From Takakia lepidozioides (Eukaryota; Streptophyta; Takakiopsida; Takakiales; Takakiaceae), in contig CM060731.1 in NCBI GenBank assembly GCA_030704615.1, positions 28,270,001 through 28,334,000 on the forward strand: 64,000 nt of DNA, written 5' to 3'. A program made the translations under genes and the position numbers. The notes under the pieces were generated by a model, which worked only from the letters and a program-made list of their open reading frames with translations, ran no database searches and was not told where the DNA came from. Below are positions 43,135-54,389 of this stretch, piece after piece. Position 1 is the stretch's first letter, and the number at the start of each line of letters is the position of its first letter.

Positions 43135-43322
43135 CTTGAGCAGGTAGCCCAGTGGTTGGGTGTTTGTGCCTTGCCTGTGCATAAACTCGATGATCCTGGG
43201 TTCAATCCTTCAATATGTGCCTTCAAACCGTCCATTGGGCCCTCGATGGCCTATGTGTTGAGCAGTAGGCTCTGTAAATTCACTGGACGTTAAAGAAACT
43301 TTATCTTTATCTTTATTCTTTG
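43135..43322 (+). mobile_element. tRNA-derived SINE, family A, copy 2
   Basis: Near-identical to 27114-27302 over the full length, with a better B box (GATCCTGGGTTCAATCC) and tail (TTATCT)n. It lies about 80 bp after a LINE 3' end. The two families do not share an obvious 3' tail sequence, so the mobilising LINE is not clear. Confidence 0.8.
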
Positions 43323-43659
43323 TTTACCTGCCACATGGAGGAGTTTAGTCGAAATAAGGACATGTGAGAGATGAAATCTATGCAGGCTTGCAGTCTACAG
43401 GAGGCCATACAAGAATGATGTAAAACAGGAATGTGCGCATGTCTAAACATCCTTGCTGTGAACTTGTTGAAGACTAACCAGCCTGGAGGTTGTCTCGATG
43501 GAGGTTAGTCCAGCTCCTTGAGGGCACAAGATTGCGGGGCCTAAATCACAAACATTGTTTCCTAGATTGACCAGATGTGGGCACGTAAGCAAAGAGGTTG
43601 GAATTGTGCACACGCTAACTTCACATTTGAAGAATTGCAGTGACCACTGGTTGGTAGCT

Positions 43660-43815
43660 CAGTTGGGGAGTGCCACTCGGGTGAATCTGGGTTCCAATTC
43701 CGCTACCTTGTCGGGTGTGGTATAAAGTTCTCCCCGTTATTGGGTGGTGTCTTGTGTCTCACTGAGCATGCCGGGCCTTGCCCGTGCATAACCACAGTGA
43801 TCCTGGGTTCAGCAA
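43660..43815 (+). mobile_element. tRNA-derived SINE, family C (single copy seen)
   Basis: Starts TTGGTAGCTCAGTTGGGGAG (A box) and has TCTGGGTTCCAATTCCG (B box) 15 bp later. A second segment (CCCGTGCATAACCACAGTGATCCTGGGTTCA) resembles the B-box half of family A, so it may be a composite. It is not a tRNA gene, because no acceptor stem closes. Confidence 0.5.
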
Positions 43816-44096
43816 ATATCAGACTGAACCACCAAAAATTTAGGGGGGGTCTTTGTATGTGAATTATGGGGTGGGGAAATTAATCCCAAAGTTGCTCTAC
43901 TCAGCCTAATGCTACTAATTGCCCACAGATACTACGTTGATTGCAGATCCAGGCTACGGTTGTATGCACCACGCCACACCAAAGATGACTGCTTAAAAAG
44001 TTTGTGATTCAAAAGAAATTTGCAAGTTGGACGGGACTTTTTTCTAGCCATCGCCAATTCAGGCATATGGGTGCCGGACCGATTCCTTCTCCAGAC

Positions 44097-44255
44097 AACC
44101 AAGTTGTAGTCCATTGGTAATGGGCACATACCACCTTGGAAGTGGTTGTGGGTTCAATCCACCGATTGGTGTCACACAGGTGTCCACCTTCCTGCTGGAA
44201 GGTTGTAGCCCTCGAGGTCAAGTTACACTCCCTAACGTGCCCCTCAAGTAGACAA
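44097..44255 (+). mobile_element. tRNA-derived SINE, family B, copy 2
   Basis: Matches 31567-31728: TAGTCCATTGGTAATGGGCAC, GTGGGTTCAATCC, GTGTCCACCTTCCTGCTGG. It lacks the TATA tail of copy 1. Confidence 0.7.
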
Positions 44256-47200
44256 GTAGAAATGAAATGAAGAAAGGCCAGCTCATGACTATGGCCCGCC
44301 TCCTTTATGTTAAGTGAACAAATAGTCGGCTATTATCCAGATTAACCTCTGGTTTTCAATGCCGGATATATGGGTTCATAACCTGCTTCTTTTGGCCACT
44401 AGTTCAAATAAAATTTAAACTTTTTTGAAAATAACCGGTTCTCAACCGGATCCGGTTATCCCATCTTTTCAGAGCTGGCCGTAACTCTTATCAGTGGCAG
44501 ATATTTGATTTTTTGACCTCTGGCAAATCCACATATATATATCCGAGTTGGGACCCGCCGGGGGTTTGAGGCTAAATCAAATATTCACGCAACACAACAC
44601 TGGTAGGCACATATCTGGAGATTTGGTTGTGCATCCTTGGTAGGGTCTCACAAACATTAAAGGCACATAATGGGGTGACGGCTGCTAAATTTTCTCAGTA
44701 CGAAATAGGATCAGTTTTAGGGCCACAATTGCTAAGTTTCTCCTTTCTGTTTCCACTCTTTCTTGTCTGACTCATGTTCTTGGTGGATATTAAGCAGCGA
44801 ATTCCTGTATCAGCCTCTATGGCACCCTTTCAGAGGATATTTTTTCCTATACGACACTTTGTCCACCTTTCTCTAAGTTTAAAAAAATGGGGTATATTGG
44901 AATGGGGTATAGTTTGCATCGCCCAAAACTGGGTTCATCAATGAAATTTGTGTTCAATTTGGTGCAATATAATATAATATATATATTTGGTGCATTTTTT
45001 AAGTATACTTGATGGTGGTGAAAAGTATCAATACCCGCATTGATATTCAGCTGATATCTAAAATGAACTCATAGTATTGATACCATATATTGTACATATC
45101 TAAGGGAAATACTTATACTAGTATACTCTTTGCAAATTTGTTATTTTGCAATACTTAGAATGATACCAGAGTTCAAAACAAAGCACCCCTCCAGAAAATT
45201 CTGATACCCGCACAACATTGGTATCAACCACCTTCTTTCTTCCATGCAACATCACAAAAAAATGTCAACCAGAACTAAGTCATGGGGATCGAACCCCCTA
45301 ATCTGCCCCTATGTATAGACAGTTCCCCCACCCCCAACCCCCCCCCAAGCAGTCATACACCCTCCACATCCCAACAACACAATAATGACCATCTCATGGC
45401 CCCCAAAAATGACAATCACTCAACCCAAGCAAAACAACCCAGTCCGCAATGCCCCTGCGACCATCCACCCCCAACCACAACATGACAACCAAAACAAAAT
45501 GCAACCCAGCAAAATGAAATCGGATCCTAAGGGGGGGAAGGGGGGGGGGGGGGGGGGGGGTGGTGGTGGTTGCATTTCCAAATATTCCAATACTACGTGC
45601 AAAAAAATAAAGGATACAATATATTCATGGCAAATAAAATTTAGAAAACAATTACAAATAAAAAGGGGTACCAATATATCATGGTTTTGGAATTTAAGTG
45701 AATATAGGGTCTGGAATATAGACTATTTTTTTTTAATTTACAACTACCAATAGGGTCTTGATAAAGATTTGGGATACGTGTCATCTAGTTATTGGTTTAT
45801 TAGGTGGGCTAGATTTGAATTTGGGGGCTTGAACTATTGACGACACTTGGTTCACAGGGGAGTTTGAGTTTAGGGTGGATGATATTTCGGCAGCCAGTAG
45901 ATCTTTTCGATAAGCCAACGACAACAGTAATGGTCCTCTTAAACTACTATGACTTTTGACAAAGTTCAGAATGCTTACAGCTTGAATGCTACTGATGCCA
46001 AGCTTTGGATGAGTTTGTTTCAACCAAGTAATGAACTATTTTTTACTGTAATGTTTTTTTTTAAACTGTATTGTTACTATAGTGTGCGTGAAATTTGCTA
46101 GCAGCAGTAAAATATAATTAACATAGCCTGTAAAATATTCCAGCATTTTATAAAATTATGTACGTATAGGGTGGATAAAGACCAAAATAAAATAATACCC
46201 CCATACAAATCACCTTTTTTTGCATGTGATATATAAAAGATATAGGGAGTAGCCCCCCCCCCCCACCCCATATCGGAACTCAACATAAAGTAGTCAAGTC
46301 TCATGACCGCCCATCAACAAAACTTGAAATCCCAATGTTCAACAAATTCAAGGCATAACCCACTCAGTGCTCACACACATGACACACTCCACATGCAACC
46401 CCTTGCCAAGCAACAAATGCCAAACCATGGTTATACGATCATAGGCAGATACAGACAAGCCCACAAAACGAAATGACTCATTCACAGGCAGAAGGCAACA
46501 AGCAAGAAAATAGCCAACATGCACCAAACTAAACAGGATAAACAAACTTGGGTGTACGAGGTTGTCCATGACAGGCCTAGGCACATGCCCATTAAACAAC
46601 TCTCTATCACTATAGAATGTACACTCCTTGCACTCCCATGTTTTCAGGGTAAATCATCTACCTCCTCACTCTCATCATGGTCAATATCCCAATCTATTTC
46701 CCCTACTAAATCTCTTTTATTATACACACCCATGCCACTTTCATCTTCCTAGTCTTGAGGCATCAAAATCTCCAAACCATAAGCAAATATGTGAAGAGGA
46801 CGAGTTCGCGCGGAGCAACATCACCTCGAACCAGGTTGGCTTTGTGATGCACAAGCACCGAGGAAGAGGCGAAATCACACTCACTACTCGAGACTGCTTG
46901 ATTCGAGCCATTGGCCACACCTCTTCCCTCAAAATAAATTGACTTCATCAGGAAACCCTTCTGGATCACCCTCTTTCCTCCTCTCTTTCCAACCTCAACT
47001 TATACCTGCAATGTGTCTCCTGAACAGAAATCGGAAGTTAGGAGCTTGAGGATACTTTGGCTAGCGCTGTGCAGAAGAAGACGAAGGTAAGCTCAACAAG
47101 TAATCTTCACTCAAGCAACGAAGAATCTTTGCCAGTTGACCCTTTGTGCAGTGTTGTTGCTCCAAAGCCCAAGTTGAAATGATATGCACAACTTTCATAT

Positions 47201-48828
47201 GCTACAGCAGAAGAGGTGGTGGCGCGAGTGCATCAAGGACCTTGCGCTTGGGAGCCATGAAACTTGCACCCAAACATATGAACCCAAAATCCCAAGCTTG
47301 AAAGCAATCAGGCAGAACTAAACCATTCAACACGACCGTCGGCTGATCATGTTACATGTGCTGTCTACAACAATGGCTGCCTGCAGTGTGAGCATCTAAA
47401 GTGCCTCTTATTATTGCTTCACACTAGACATTATGTAGGAGTCTAAAAGTCGTGCACGGAAAGACTTATTGGTACAGTCGTCTGGTGTTGTTGGAGGCTA
47501 GTCCGTTGTCAAATCCCCACCCCTTGTCATGTCCAACACGGCCCCTCCCACTCTCCCATTTGCAAGCTCCCCTCCTTCCCACTCCCCACCTTCTTGCTTG
47601 CCACCACTGCCCTCCCAACCTTTAGGCCCCTCCCACTTCCCTTTTCCAAGCTCCCATCCTCCCTGCTCCCCCACCTTCATTCTTGCCACCACCACCCTCC
47701 CCTCTCTTACACCCCTCCCATTCTCTTTTTCCAAGCAATTCCCACATCCGTAAATCCTTTCAATGTTATATTATGTTACGGAGGTGGGGAGCAAAAGTGG
47801 GGACCACTTCTACAATGCTAAAAAACCATCTTTTCTTCTTAATCCCTAACGACGAGTGACCCATCAAACGGGGTGCGTCTTTTTCCATCCACGGTGTATC
47901 TTCTGTGGATGAACTTGGATAAAAGTATGCCTTGAACGAAAAAAAATTCCCCACCTTGTCCTCTATGCGCTCCAACAAATGGTGTGTGAAAACAACAAAT
48001 ACCATATATATACTATTGCTATCAAACTACTTATCCGGTTTACTGCAGGGAAGTGCTACTGTTCACTTGATATGGCAAGGATCCACAACCATTTTGTGTG
48101 TTCACTCCTCCCTGCTTTTATAGTTTGGGTTATGTGTTTTTGTTGTTAGGCATGAATGTTGCTATTGTGATGTGCCTTGTATCTAGACTGACCGTGGAGA
48201 ATGGCGTCACCATTGTACATGGTCATATTTATCTTCTTAGCATGATTCTAGGGCAAGAATGCCAATGGACTTTGCAATCTTAGGACCCTTGGAAGCTTGG
48301 AGATCACTGGCAGCTACCACCGACTTGTGTGTCGTGGAGCTCTCTAGTGATGTTAGAGTTGTGATGAGTCGTAGAACTTGTATAAATCCTACCACCGCCT
48401 ATTTGAGTGTGTGTAGAAAGAGGGGTTAATATCCTGTGAGCATGTCAAAAAACAAGCGTGAGCACGATCCACGGTTATAGGGGTAATAGGAATGATAGAC
48501 ATGGGGTACTGCTACATTAATAATGTCAATAACATGGAGTATGAGTGTATTTTAGCAAAACTCTATGTAAAACATAAATATTTAATAGCAAAACACTACT
48601 TTTAATATTATGATATTATAAACAGCAGTATTTTGCTATCGAAACTACTTCAAAAAATTTGCTCACACTAGCACAATGAGTTTCATAGGTAAAACAACGC
48701 CAAAAAAACAAAATCAAAAAGATAGTTTTGCGTGAGCACAAATTTAAACGTTAGGAGTACGCATTTTATGTCAATACGTTCAAACTAATCGTGTCATGAA
48801 GCGTTGAGCGCAAGAATGAAACTAGGGA
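44256..48828. other. AT-rich gene-poor region
   Basis: No credible gene. Contents seen: (1) 45010-45235, a diverged half copy of the hAT-type MITE at 50695-51375; (2) C-runs near 45325-45350 and 46254-46266; (3) a G-run at about 45540-45560 followed by TGG repeats; (4) a CT-rich tandem repeat at 47530-47720; (5) AT-rich filler. Proline-rich or serine-rich open frames here follow the low complexity. Confidence 0.4.
47530..47720. repeat. CT-rich tandem repeat, unit about 84 bp
   Basis: Two full units and a partial third share CCCCTCCCA…TTCCAAGCTCCC, CACCTTC(T/A)T(G/T)CTTGCCACCAC and CCCTCCC. Divergence between units is about 10-20% by eye. Confidence 0.65.
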
Positions 48829-49112
48829 TGTTGTACACTTGTTTTTTCTCCTTATGTAACTCCCCCTCAAGCCATAGTTATTAGCTCAATGTGCGCGCAT
48901 GTTAACTTTCCATTGGGTCCTTAACCCAAATGAAAGCTTCAGCAAAACGTTGGGGCGTAACGGTCCCTTTTAAGCCCCCCCCCCAATAGAGCATTTGACT
49001 ATTGAGGCAACATAAATGGTGGGACTTCCCTATGGTTATAGGCGGTTCGGAACAACTCCCAACACTTCATTTCTAACTCGCGCTTGATCACTTATTGGGC
49101 TTCCACCACTAT
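48829..49112. mobile_element. Solo or partial LTR related to the G3 LTR
   Basis: Aligns with 63669-63970 in the same orientation: TGTTGTACAC against TGTCGTGCAC, then CTCCCC.TCAAG.CATAGTTA, TGTGCGCGC, a shared CATAACGGTCCC/CGTAACGGTCCC, GG.GACTTCCCT/GGAGAATTCCCT and CGGAACA(A/G)CTCCC. No gag or pol follows it, so it is either a solo LTR or a truncated end. Similarity fades after about 49112. The G3 LTR runs off the window, so the full length is unknown. Confidence 0.65.
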
Positions 49113-49189
49113 CGGGTTTAGAGAGAGGTTGGGTAGCTTCTGAGCATACTCATGGGAGCAAACTATAATATTTTTTAGATTTTTTAGAT

Positions 49190-49455
49190 ATCTTAAGAAT
49201 ATGCTATGGTCCAAGCTACTTTTAGCTTTATAGTACTTGTAGGTCACCCAATAAGTTGCCTCAAGTAAAGTCCAAGCTACTTTTAGCATTAAGGTAGTTG
49301 TAGATCCAAATAGCGAATGCGTAGTTCTTGCCTTAAGTCAAGTGCACGCTACTTTTAGTTTTAAAGTAGTTGGAAACCCAAATACGTAGTCTCAACGTTA
49401 AGGTCCAAATACTTTCATTGTTAATGTAGTTATAGACCCAAGTTAGTGTGTGGTT
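49190..49455. repeat. Tandem array, unit about 65 bp, with CAAGCTACTTTTAG core
   Basis: Units near 49205, 49270, 49335 and 49400 share (A)GTCCAAGCTACTTTTAG, (T)TAA(A/G)GTAGTTGTAGA and CCCAA. A further unit (GTGCAAGCTACTTTTAGGGTT) occurs at 50338, on the other side of the MITE at 49461-50322, so the MITE landed inside the array. Confidence 0.65.
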
Positions 49456-49460
49456 CCAAC

Positions 49461-50322
49461 CAGTGTTGGACTAGTATTACGAAAATATGATACCAGACTG
49501 GTCCTGGTATCACAAGGGCCACATTTCCCAATATTGGTATGGTCCTGGTATTGGTGTAAGGGGGCTGGGTAGGGTATAGGAGGGGTATCAATAGCGTAAA
49601 ATTGTGGATATCCACCAGTAGGGTATCAATATTTGTTTTTTTCCATCTCATACGGGGGAATATGAATATTAATATATTCAATAAAATATTCAATAACCTG
49701 AGAAAAAGAATTGACCTTCATAATGGATCACAATTAGAGCACAATGTACATACAAAAATACATTGCTCATACACATTGCACATGCAAAAATACACCATAC
49801 CATACCTGTACTTTTGCACATTGCACATTGAGTATACAGCAGATGCCATAAATGCCCTTGAATTCCCTTGCCCTAACTCACCTAATGTGCCTTTTAAGGC
49901 TCACATACATACTGGTATCAATACCAGATGGGTATCGTATATACCATAATATGGAGCAAGGTATGTATTGCCCCTAGTATGGTATTGTCCGGGTATTGGC
50001 CACCCTACCTACCAAGCCGGGTATGGTATTACCTACTTGGATTGATATTGTTTTTGTTTTTATTTATTTATTTAAATTTAGGAGAGGGAAACACCTTGGA
50101 GTGACAACTCACAAATCAGGCCCCTTAATAGTGAGAGGAGAAAATAATCTCTTTCACAGTAACCCGCCATGAGGCATAGGAATGGAACAAGGTATGTATT
50201 GCCCCTAGTATGGTATTGTCCGGGTATTGGCCACCCTACCTACCAGCCGGGTATGGCTCTACCTACGCGGATTGATATCAGTATTGATACCCAGGTTGGA
50301 CCTATATACCGGTCCAACACAA
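49461..50322. mobile_element. hAT-type MITE, copy A
   Basis: Terminal inverted repeats CAGTGTTGGACTAGTAT and (complement of the right end) TTGTGTTGGACCGGTAT. It is flanked by 8-bp near-duplicates GTTCCAAC (49453-49460) and GTTCTAAC (50323-50330). A terminus starting CAGTG and an 8-bp target duplication are hallmarks of the hAT superfamily. The interior is rich in GGTAT…ATACC strings and contains a 90-bp segment (GTATGTATTGCCCCTAGTAT…) present twice, at about 49955 and 50190. No transposase is encoded. Confidence 0.7.
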
Positions 50323-50694
50323 GTTCTAACTACTAAAGGTGCAAGCTACTTTTAGGGTTAAGAGACTTAAGAACAACAATTTAACTCATACTGATCACAT
50401 TCTTCAATGCTTGAAGTTTGTCGAAATGGAAACATGCAAGGCTTCATTATTTCAAAAACGTCATAATGGAACATTGTTGTACGCAAAATAATTGTTCTAA
50501 TGCACTGTTCAATTATTCTTTTCTCTTTACAGACAATGATTCTTATGGATTATAAGAATTACGATGGGATTGCGGCAAATAATTCATGCATGTGATCTTT
50601 CTTCTAGTTTCACTTCTTAGGGATGTTTTCTTTTGTCTTGTTGGATGTCCTTTGTGGTTCATACAAACTTCAGAGAATCCTCACATGACTATAC

Positions 50695-51375
50695 CAGTGT
50701 TGTACCGGTATATAGGGTTAACCCGGGTATCAATAGTGGGTATCAACCTCGTATGAGAGAACCTACTAGGCGGGTAGGTGACGGCCACAATACCCAGGAT
50801 AGACCAATGTTACCCTATTTCGGGCTGCCATCCTACCATACTCATATTGATACCTCTCGTGAATGCAGAACACGACACAAGTTTCAAAGTCCCCGGTTTC
50901 CTTCTTGAATCCTGGGTAGGGTCTTGCAATATACATACTAACACACATTCTACGGAAGGGTGACGGCTGTGTAGAGGGAACCTTTGGGCGGCAGATTGCA
51001 GTTAGGGTGAGAGATTTGTTAGATTTGGGGTGGTTGTGTAATTGCAGCTGTGATTACACCAAGGACGGCGTTGGCAATGGACAAATCATGGCTGGGTATG
51101 CCTATGTATGTTTTGGAAACCCTTGATGTCACAACCTATCTGTCGTGAGAATAAACTTCATACCCCGGTTGATATTAGCCTGGTATTGCACAATTCCAAA
51201 CCCTACTATTGATACCACATAATGGTTCTTGCAAAAAGCAATACATATACCAGTATTCTATTTCAGAAATCCTTGTTTTGCAATACCTAGGGCCATACCA
51301 GTGTTCGTATTTTTTTTTTAAAACAAGCCCCGGACCCGGCTGGTATGTTAAAAATTCAATACCAATACAACACTG
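50695..51375. mobile_element. hAT-type MITE, copy B
   Basis: Left end CAGTGTTGTACCGGTATA; complement of the right end CAGTGTTGTATTGGTATT. Flanked by GACTATAC (50687-50694) and GACTATAT (51376-51383), an 8-bp target duplication with one change. No coding sequence. The right half is similar to 45010-45235. It is the same family as copy A by its termini. Confidence 0.75.
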
Positions 51376-51383
51376 GACTATAT

Positions 51384-52280
51384 TGACATGAATGAAGGAA
51401 CATTGTGTCTTCGTCAGCATCTCCAGATACCCGTAATCATTCTTTAAAAGAATATGAGCATTTGAAGAAGTTCAAACACAGAATCGTTGGGGGTGGCATA
51501 AGGACAATGTGATATTGGCAATGCTATATTTGTGTGTGTACTGTTTTTGAACCATGAATAGGAGTATCATGTTTCTTGCCAAGCTCTAGCTACTCCCTTT
51601 ACTAAAAGAATGTTTTTTGTTTCTGTTTTTTTAGAGAGCTTTTGGTCATATACCAGATTTTTGTGGAGCCAACGTAGTGGGAACACATGTCAGACGTCTG
51701 GATGAATGACTAGCTGATGGATGAATTTTTCTTTTTCATAAATTGGGATATAACATATAACCATAAATGACAAAAAATTGTAGAAATTCCCTACACGAGA
51801 AGGCAGTGCGCCTGCATGTTTCATGTGTCTTGTTCTTCTTCTTTTGCTAGGGAAGAGGCTCTCATTTACGCTAGCTTCGGTTGGCGTCATATATATATAT
51901 ATATTCTTCTTTTGAGAAGAGGGGATGCCATATTGAAGTGCAAAGGATGTGAAAACCACCCCTAGTTGGTAGCTCAGTTGGATAGAGCACTAATTGCCAA
52001 CTAGGTTTTAATTTTTAATTTTTAGTTTTATTGTTCTTGGTTTCTCAGTCACGGTACGCCGTGTGTGTAAGCCTTATGGCAACCTATGGGCATCAAGGGT
52101 TTTAATTTTTTTTCCCTTCAATAATTCGAATAAATTAACCAAGGCCTTCCCTGTTCCTCAATATATATATATATATATATATATATACAAGAAAGGGCCC
52201 CGACGCCTCATGGCAATAAAGGTTTAATTTTTTCCCTTTAATCAATAAAAGTATCAGGGTTGTGAAGCCTGATTCCGGCG
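51384..52280. other. AT-rich spacer with tRNA-like fragment and (TA)n
   Basis: 51964-52003 reads TTGGTAGCTCAGTTGGATAG…CTAATTGCCAACTAGG, a tRNA-like D-arm and anticodon arm without a T-arm; probably a SINE head. (TA)n runs occur at about 51888-51903 and 52161-52187. A CATGGCAA…TTTAATTTTTTCCCTTT unit is duplicated at 52075 and 52209. It lies where the 3' LTR of G2 would be, but no LTR is recognised. Confidence 0.4.
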
Positions 52281-53417
52281 CTATGGGTTTGTTCCCCTTC
52301 CTCTACCGGACTTAATCATATCTGGGGAATGTAGTCGATAGATGGGCCTGGCAAAGAAGACGGAATCTCTCCAAGAGGACACCACAGACCCAGATCCCAC
52401 CCACTCAAGCACACCGTTACACCCAGGAAGAATATCAAAGATAAGGTAAGGGCCATCAATTCTTCGTTTGGCCTTAGAAATCTGCTTACCAGGCTGGAGC
52501 CTGACACAAACAGACTGGCCTACCTTGAATGACTCAGAATACACAACATGTCGGTTGTAATTCTTGGCCTGAGCAGCTTGGGCAAACACAATGTTAGATT
52601 TTGCAGTTTCACGCAAACTACGTTGTCTAGCATCCATGGAAAGCAAAAAGACTTCCCAATTTTCAGGCTCAGTAGCCGAGACCTGCAGCCAGGAGATATG
52701 CAAAGGAGTTCTACATTTCCTACCATACAAAAGTTCAAAAGGTGAGATTTTGGTACTGGCATGGATAGAAGTCTTGTAGGCAAAGAGCAGAATAGGCACA
52801 ACAATATCCCATTCATCAATTAGTGCCCCATTCTTCTCGAGCATCTAGCATATGGTTTTGTTAAATCGTTCTGTCAAACCATTGCATTGGGGATTATATG
52901 GAGCAGTAACGACATGCTTAGTATTGAGATTAAACAAGACAATCTTCATAAGTTGGTTGCAGAACTCTGTACCTTGATCCGTGAGGATTTCAAGAGGGCA
53001 ACCATGACGAAGAATCACATTATCAAAGAAGAACTACACCACCTCATCACTATCCTTAGCAACCAGAGGTCGAAGCTCAACCCATTTCGTCAAGTAGTCC
53101 GTAGCAACCGCAAGGTATGCATGGCCCTTGGACGTGGATTTAAGGGGTCCGACTAGATATAAGCCAACCCTGGCAAATGGTTCAGTCACCGGGATTGGCT
53201 GTAAAGGTAAGGGAGCTTCGGTTCTAGGTAGGATGGTTTTAGCATGACAGGGTACACACCTTGCAATGAAAGCTGAGACATCCTTAACTAAGCCTTTCCA
53301 GTGATACTGCTCCTGTAATCTCTTGACAGTTTTAGCAAACCCCAAATGGCCAACATAAGTTGACGCATGGTATAATTCGAGCAAAGCAGGGACAACGGAC
53401 CTAGAAGGGACTTCCAC
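52281..53417 (-). pseudogene. G2 integrase
   Basis: Zinc finger: H-x4-H in YHASTYVGHLGF and C-x2-C in ARCVPCHA. The core has FARVGLYLVGPL (the first catalytic D of the usual IDLVGPL is Y here), VATDYLTKWVE, ILTDQGTEF (second D) and NGLTERFNKT (E). In-frame TAG codons at 53034-53036 and at 52845-52847 sit where CAG is expected. The C-terminal part (YGRKCRTPLH … VGQSVCVRLQPGKQISK) runs to the stop at 52281; no chromodomain is visible. Integrase inserts the cDNA into the genome; this copy lost a catalytic residue and is interrupted. Confidence 0.8.
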
Positions 53418-53430
53418 AGTTACACTACCT

Positions 53431-53974
53431 TAAAAGATCTAGTCTCCCCTGCTGCACACTCTACATCACCTGTTGTGCCTGTTTCAGATCCCTATGCCTT
53501 GTGTCATTTGCTGGACTATCCTTATGTTCCTCCAGATTTGCTTGACACTTGGGATCTTCTTCAGTTTGATGTTGGTTGACTCTCCCCTGGTATTGACATG
53601 AATTCTGGTCCGGTATCCTGCAGAAGGGTCTGGTACTTTCCTTTACCTTAGACCTTCTCCTCTTGACTTGCGCCTGCCTTGATTTGTTTCCCGACCAAGG
53701 GACTGAGTTGAGCCTTACAGCTTGCTTGCCTCCTCATAGGCAGCCAACTGAAAATGAAGTCAGGATTACGAAAGGAAGAAAACGGGGGCTGCCACTTTCT
53801 TCTCGCCTGCACTAACCTGCTGTTGTGTGGCCATGAGTGATGTAAGCATGGATGATCTATTATACGATGCTCATCTCCATAGGTGCAATACCGGCACCCA
53901 CCTTAGTGGCATATCCAAGCTGCTCATGAGGCAAGTCAACTATCACTTACCCAGCCATCCGGGAAAGTGAAGGG
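53431..53974. other. Unassigned segment between G2 integrase and the LINE fragment
   Basis: The plus strand has a 39-codon open stretch from about 53460 to TGA 53577-53579 (SDPYALCHLLDYPYVPPDLL…) with coding-like composition but no recognised family. The rest has no feature. It may be part of the inserted material rather than G2. Confidence 0.3.
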
Positions 53975-54301
53975 AGATTGTTTAGAGTCACTGCTTTGGA
54001 AGGTACCTCCCAGCCCGTCCTTTGAAGAATGGAAGGATATAGTTGGAAAAACTGTTCCTATGATTCAAAACAACCCTGATGAATTGGAGTATAATTCAAA
54101 GGCTTACAACGCTCCCATTAGTTCTCATGAGATTGTAGAAGCAATTGAACATTTAAACGGATATAAAGCTGGTGGTCCTGATGGCATTGTCAACGAGCTT
54201 ATCAAGCCCAGGGTGGAGAGGTGGTCTATGGCTCCACCTCTGGTCATGTGGGATCAAGGGAAAGATGTGGAGAGTTGTCCATAACTTGTATGCTTACACC
54301 A
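53975..54301 (+). mobile_element. LINE fragment nested in G2, internally deleted
   Basis: Plus strand, matching L1a 18500-18697 (GKTVPMIQN, APISSHEIVEAIEHLNGYKA) and then, after a jump at about 54208, L1a 19062-19160 (GGGATCAAGGGAAAGATGTGG). About 365 bp of RT sequence is missing between the two parts. There is no 3' tail. It interrupts G2 between RNase H and integrase. Confidence 0.8.
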
Positions 54302-54389
54302 AAAGAGAGGGACAGATAGAGAGAGGGAGAGAGGGAAAGAGGGAGAGATGAGGGAAAAAAAAGAAAAAGAAATGTGGGGGGGGGGGGAG

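Noticed and set aside
43660-43735. Functional tRNA gene
   Set aside because: A and B boxes are present but the ends do not pair and a non-tRNA body follows; treated as a SINE.
45282-45753. Proline-rich and glycine-run coding frames
   Set aside because: They track C-runs and the G-homopolymer; composition is low-complexity rather than protein-like.
51964-52003. Functional tRNA gene
   Set aside because: D-arm and part of an anticodon arm are present, but no T-arm or acceptor stem; better read as a SINE head.
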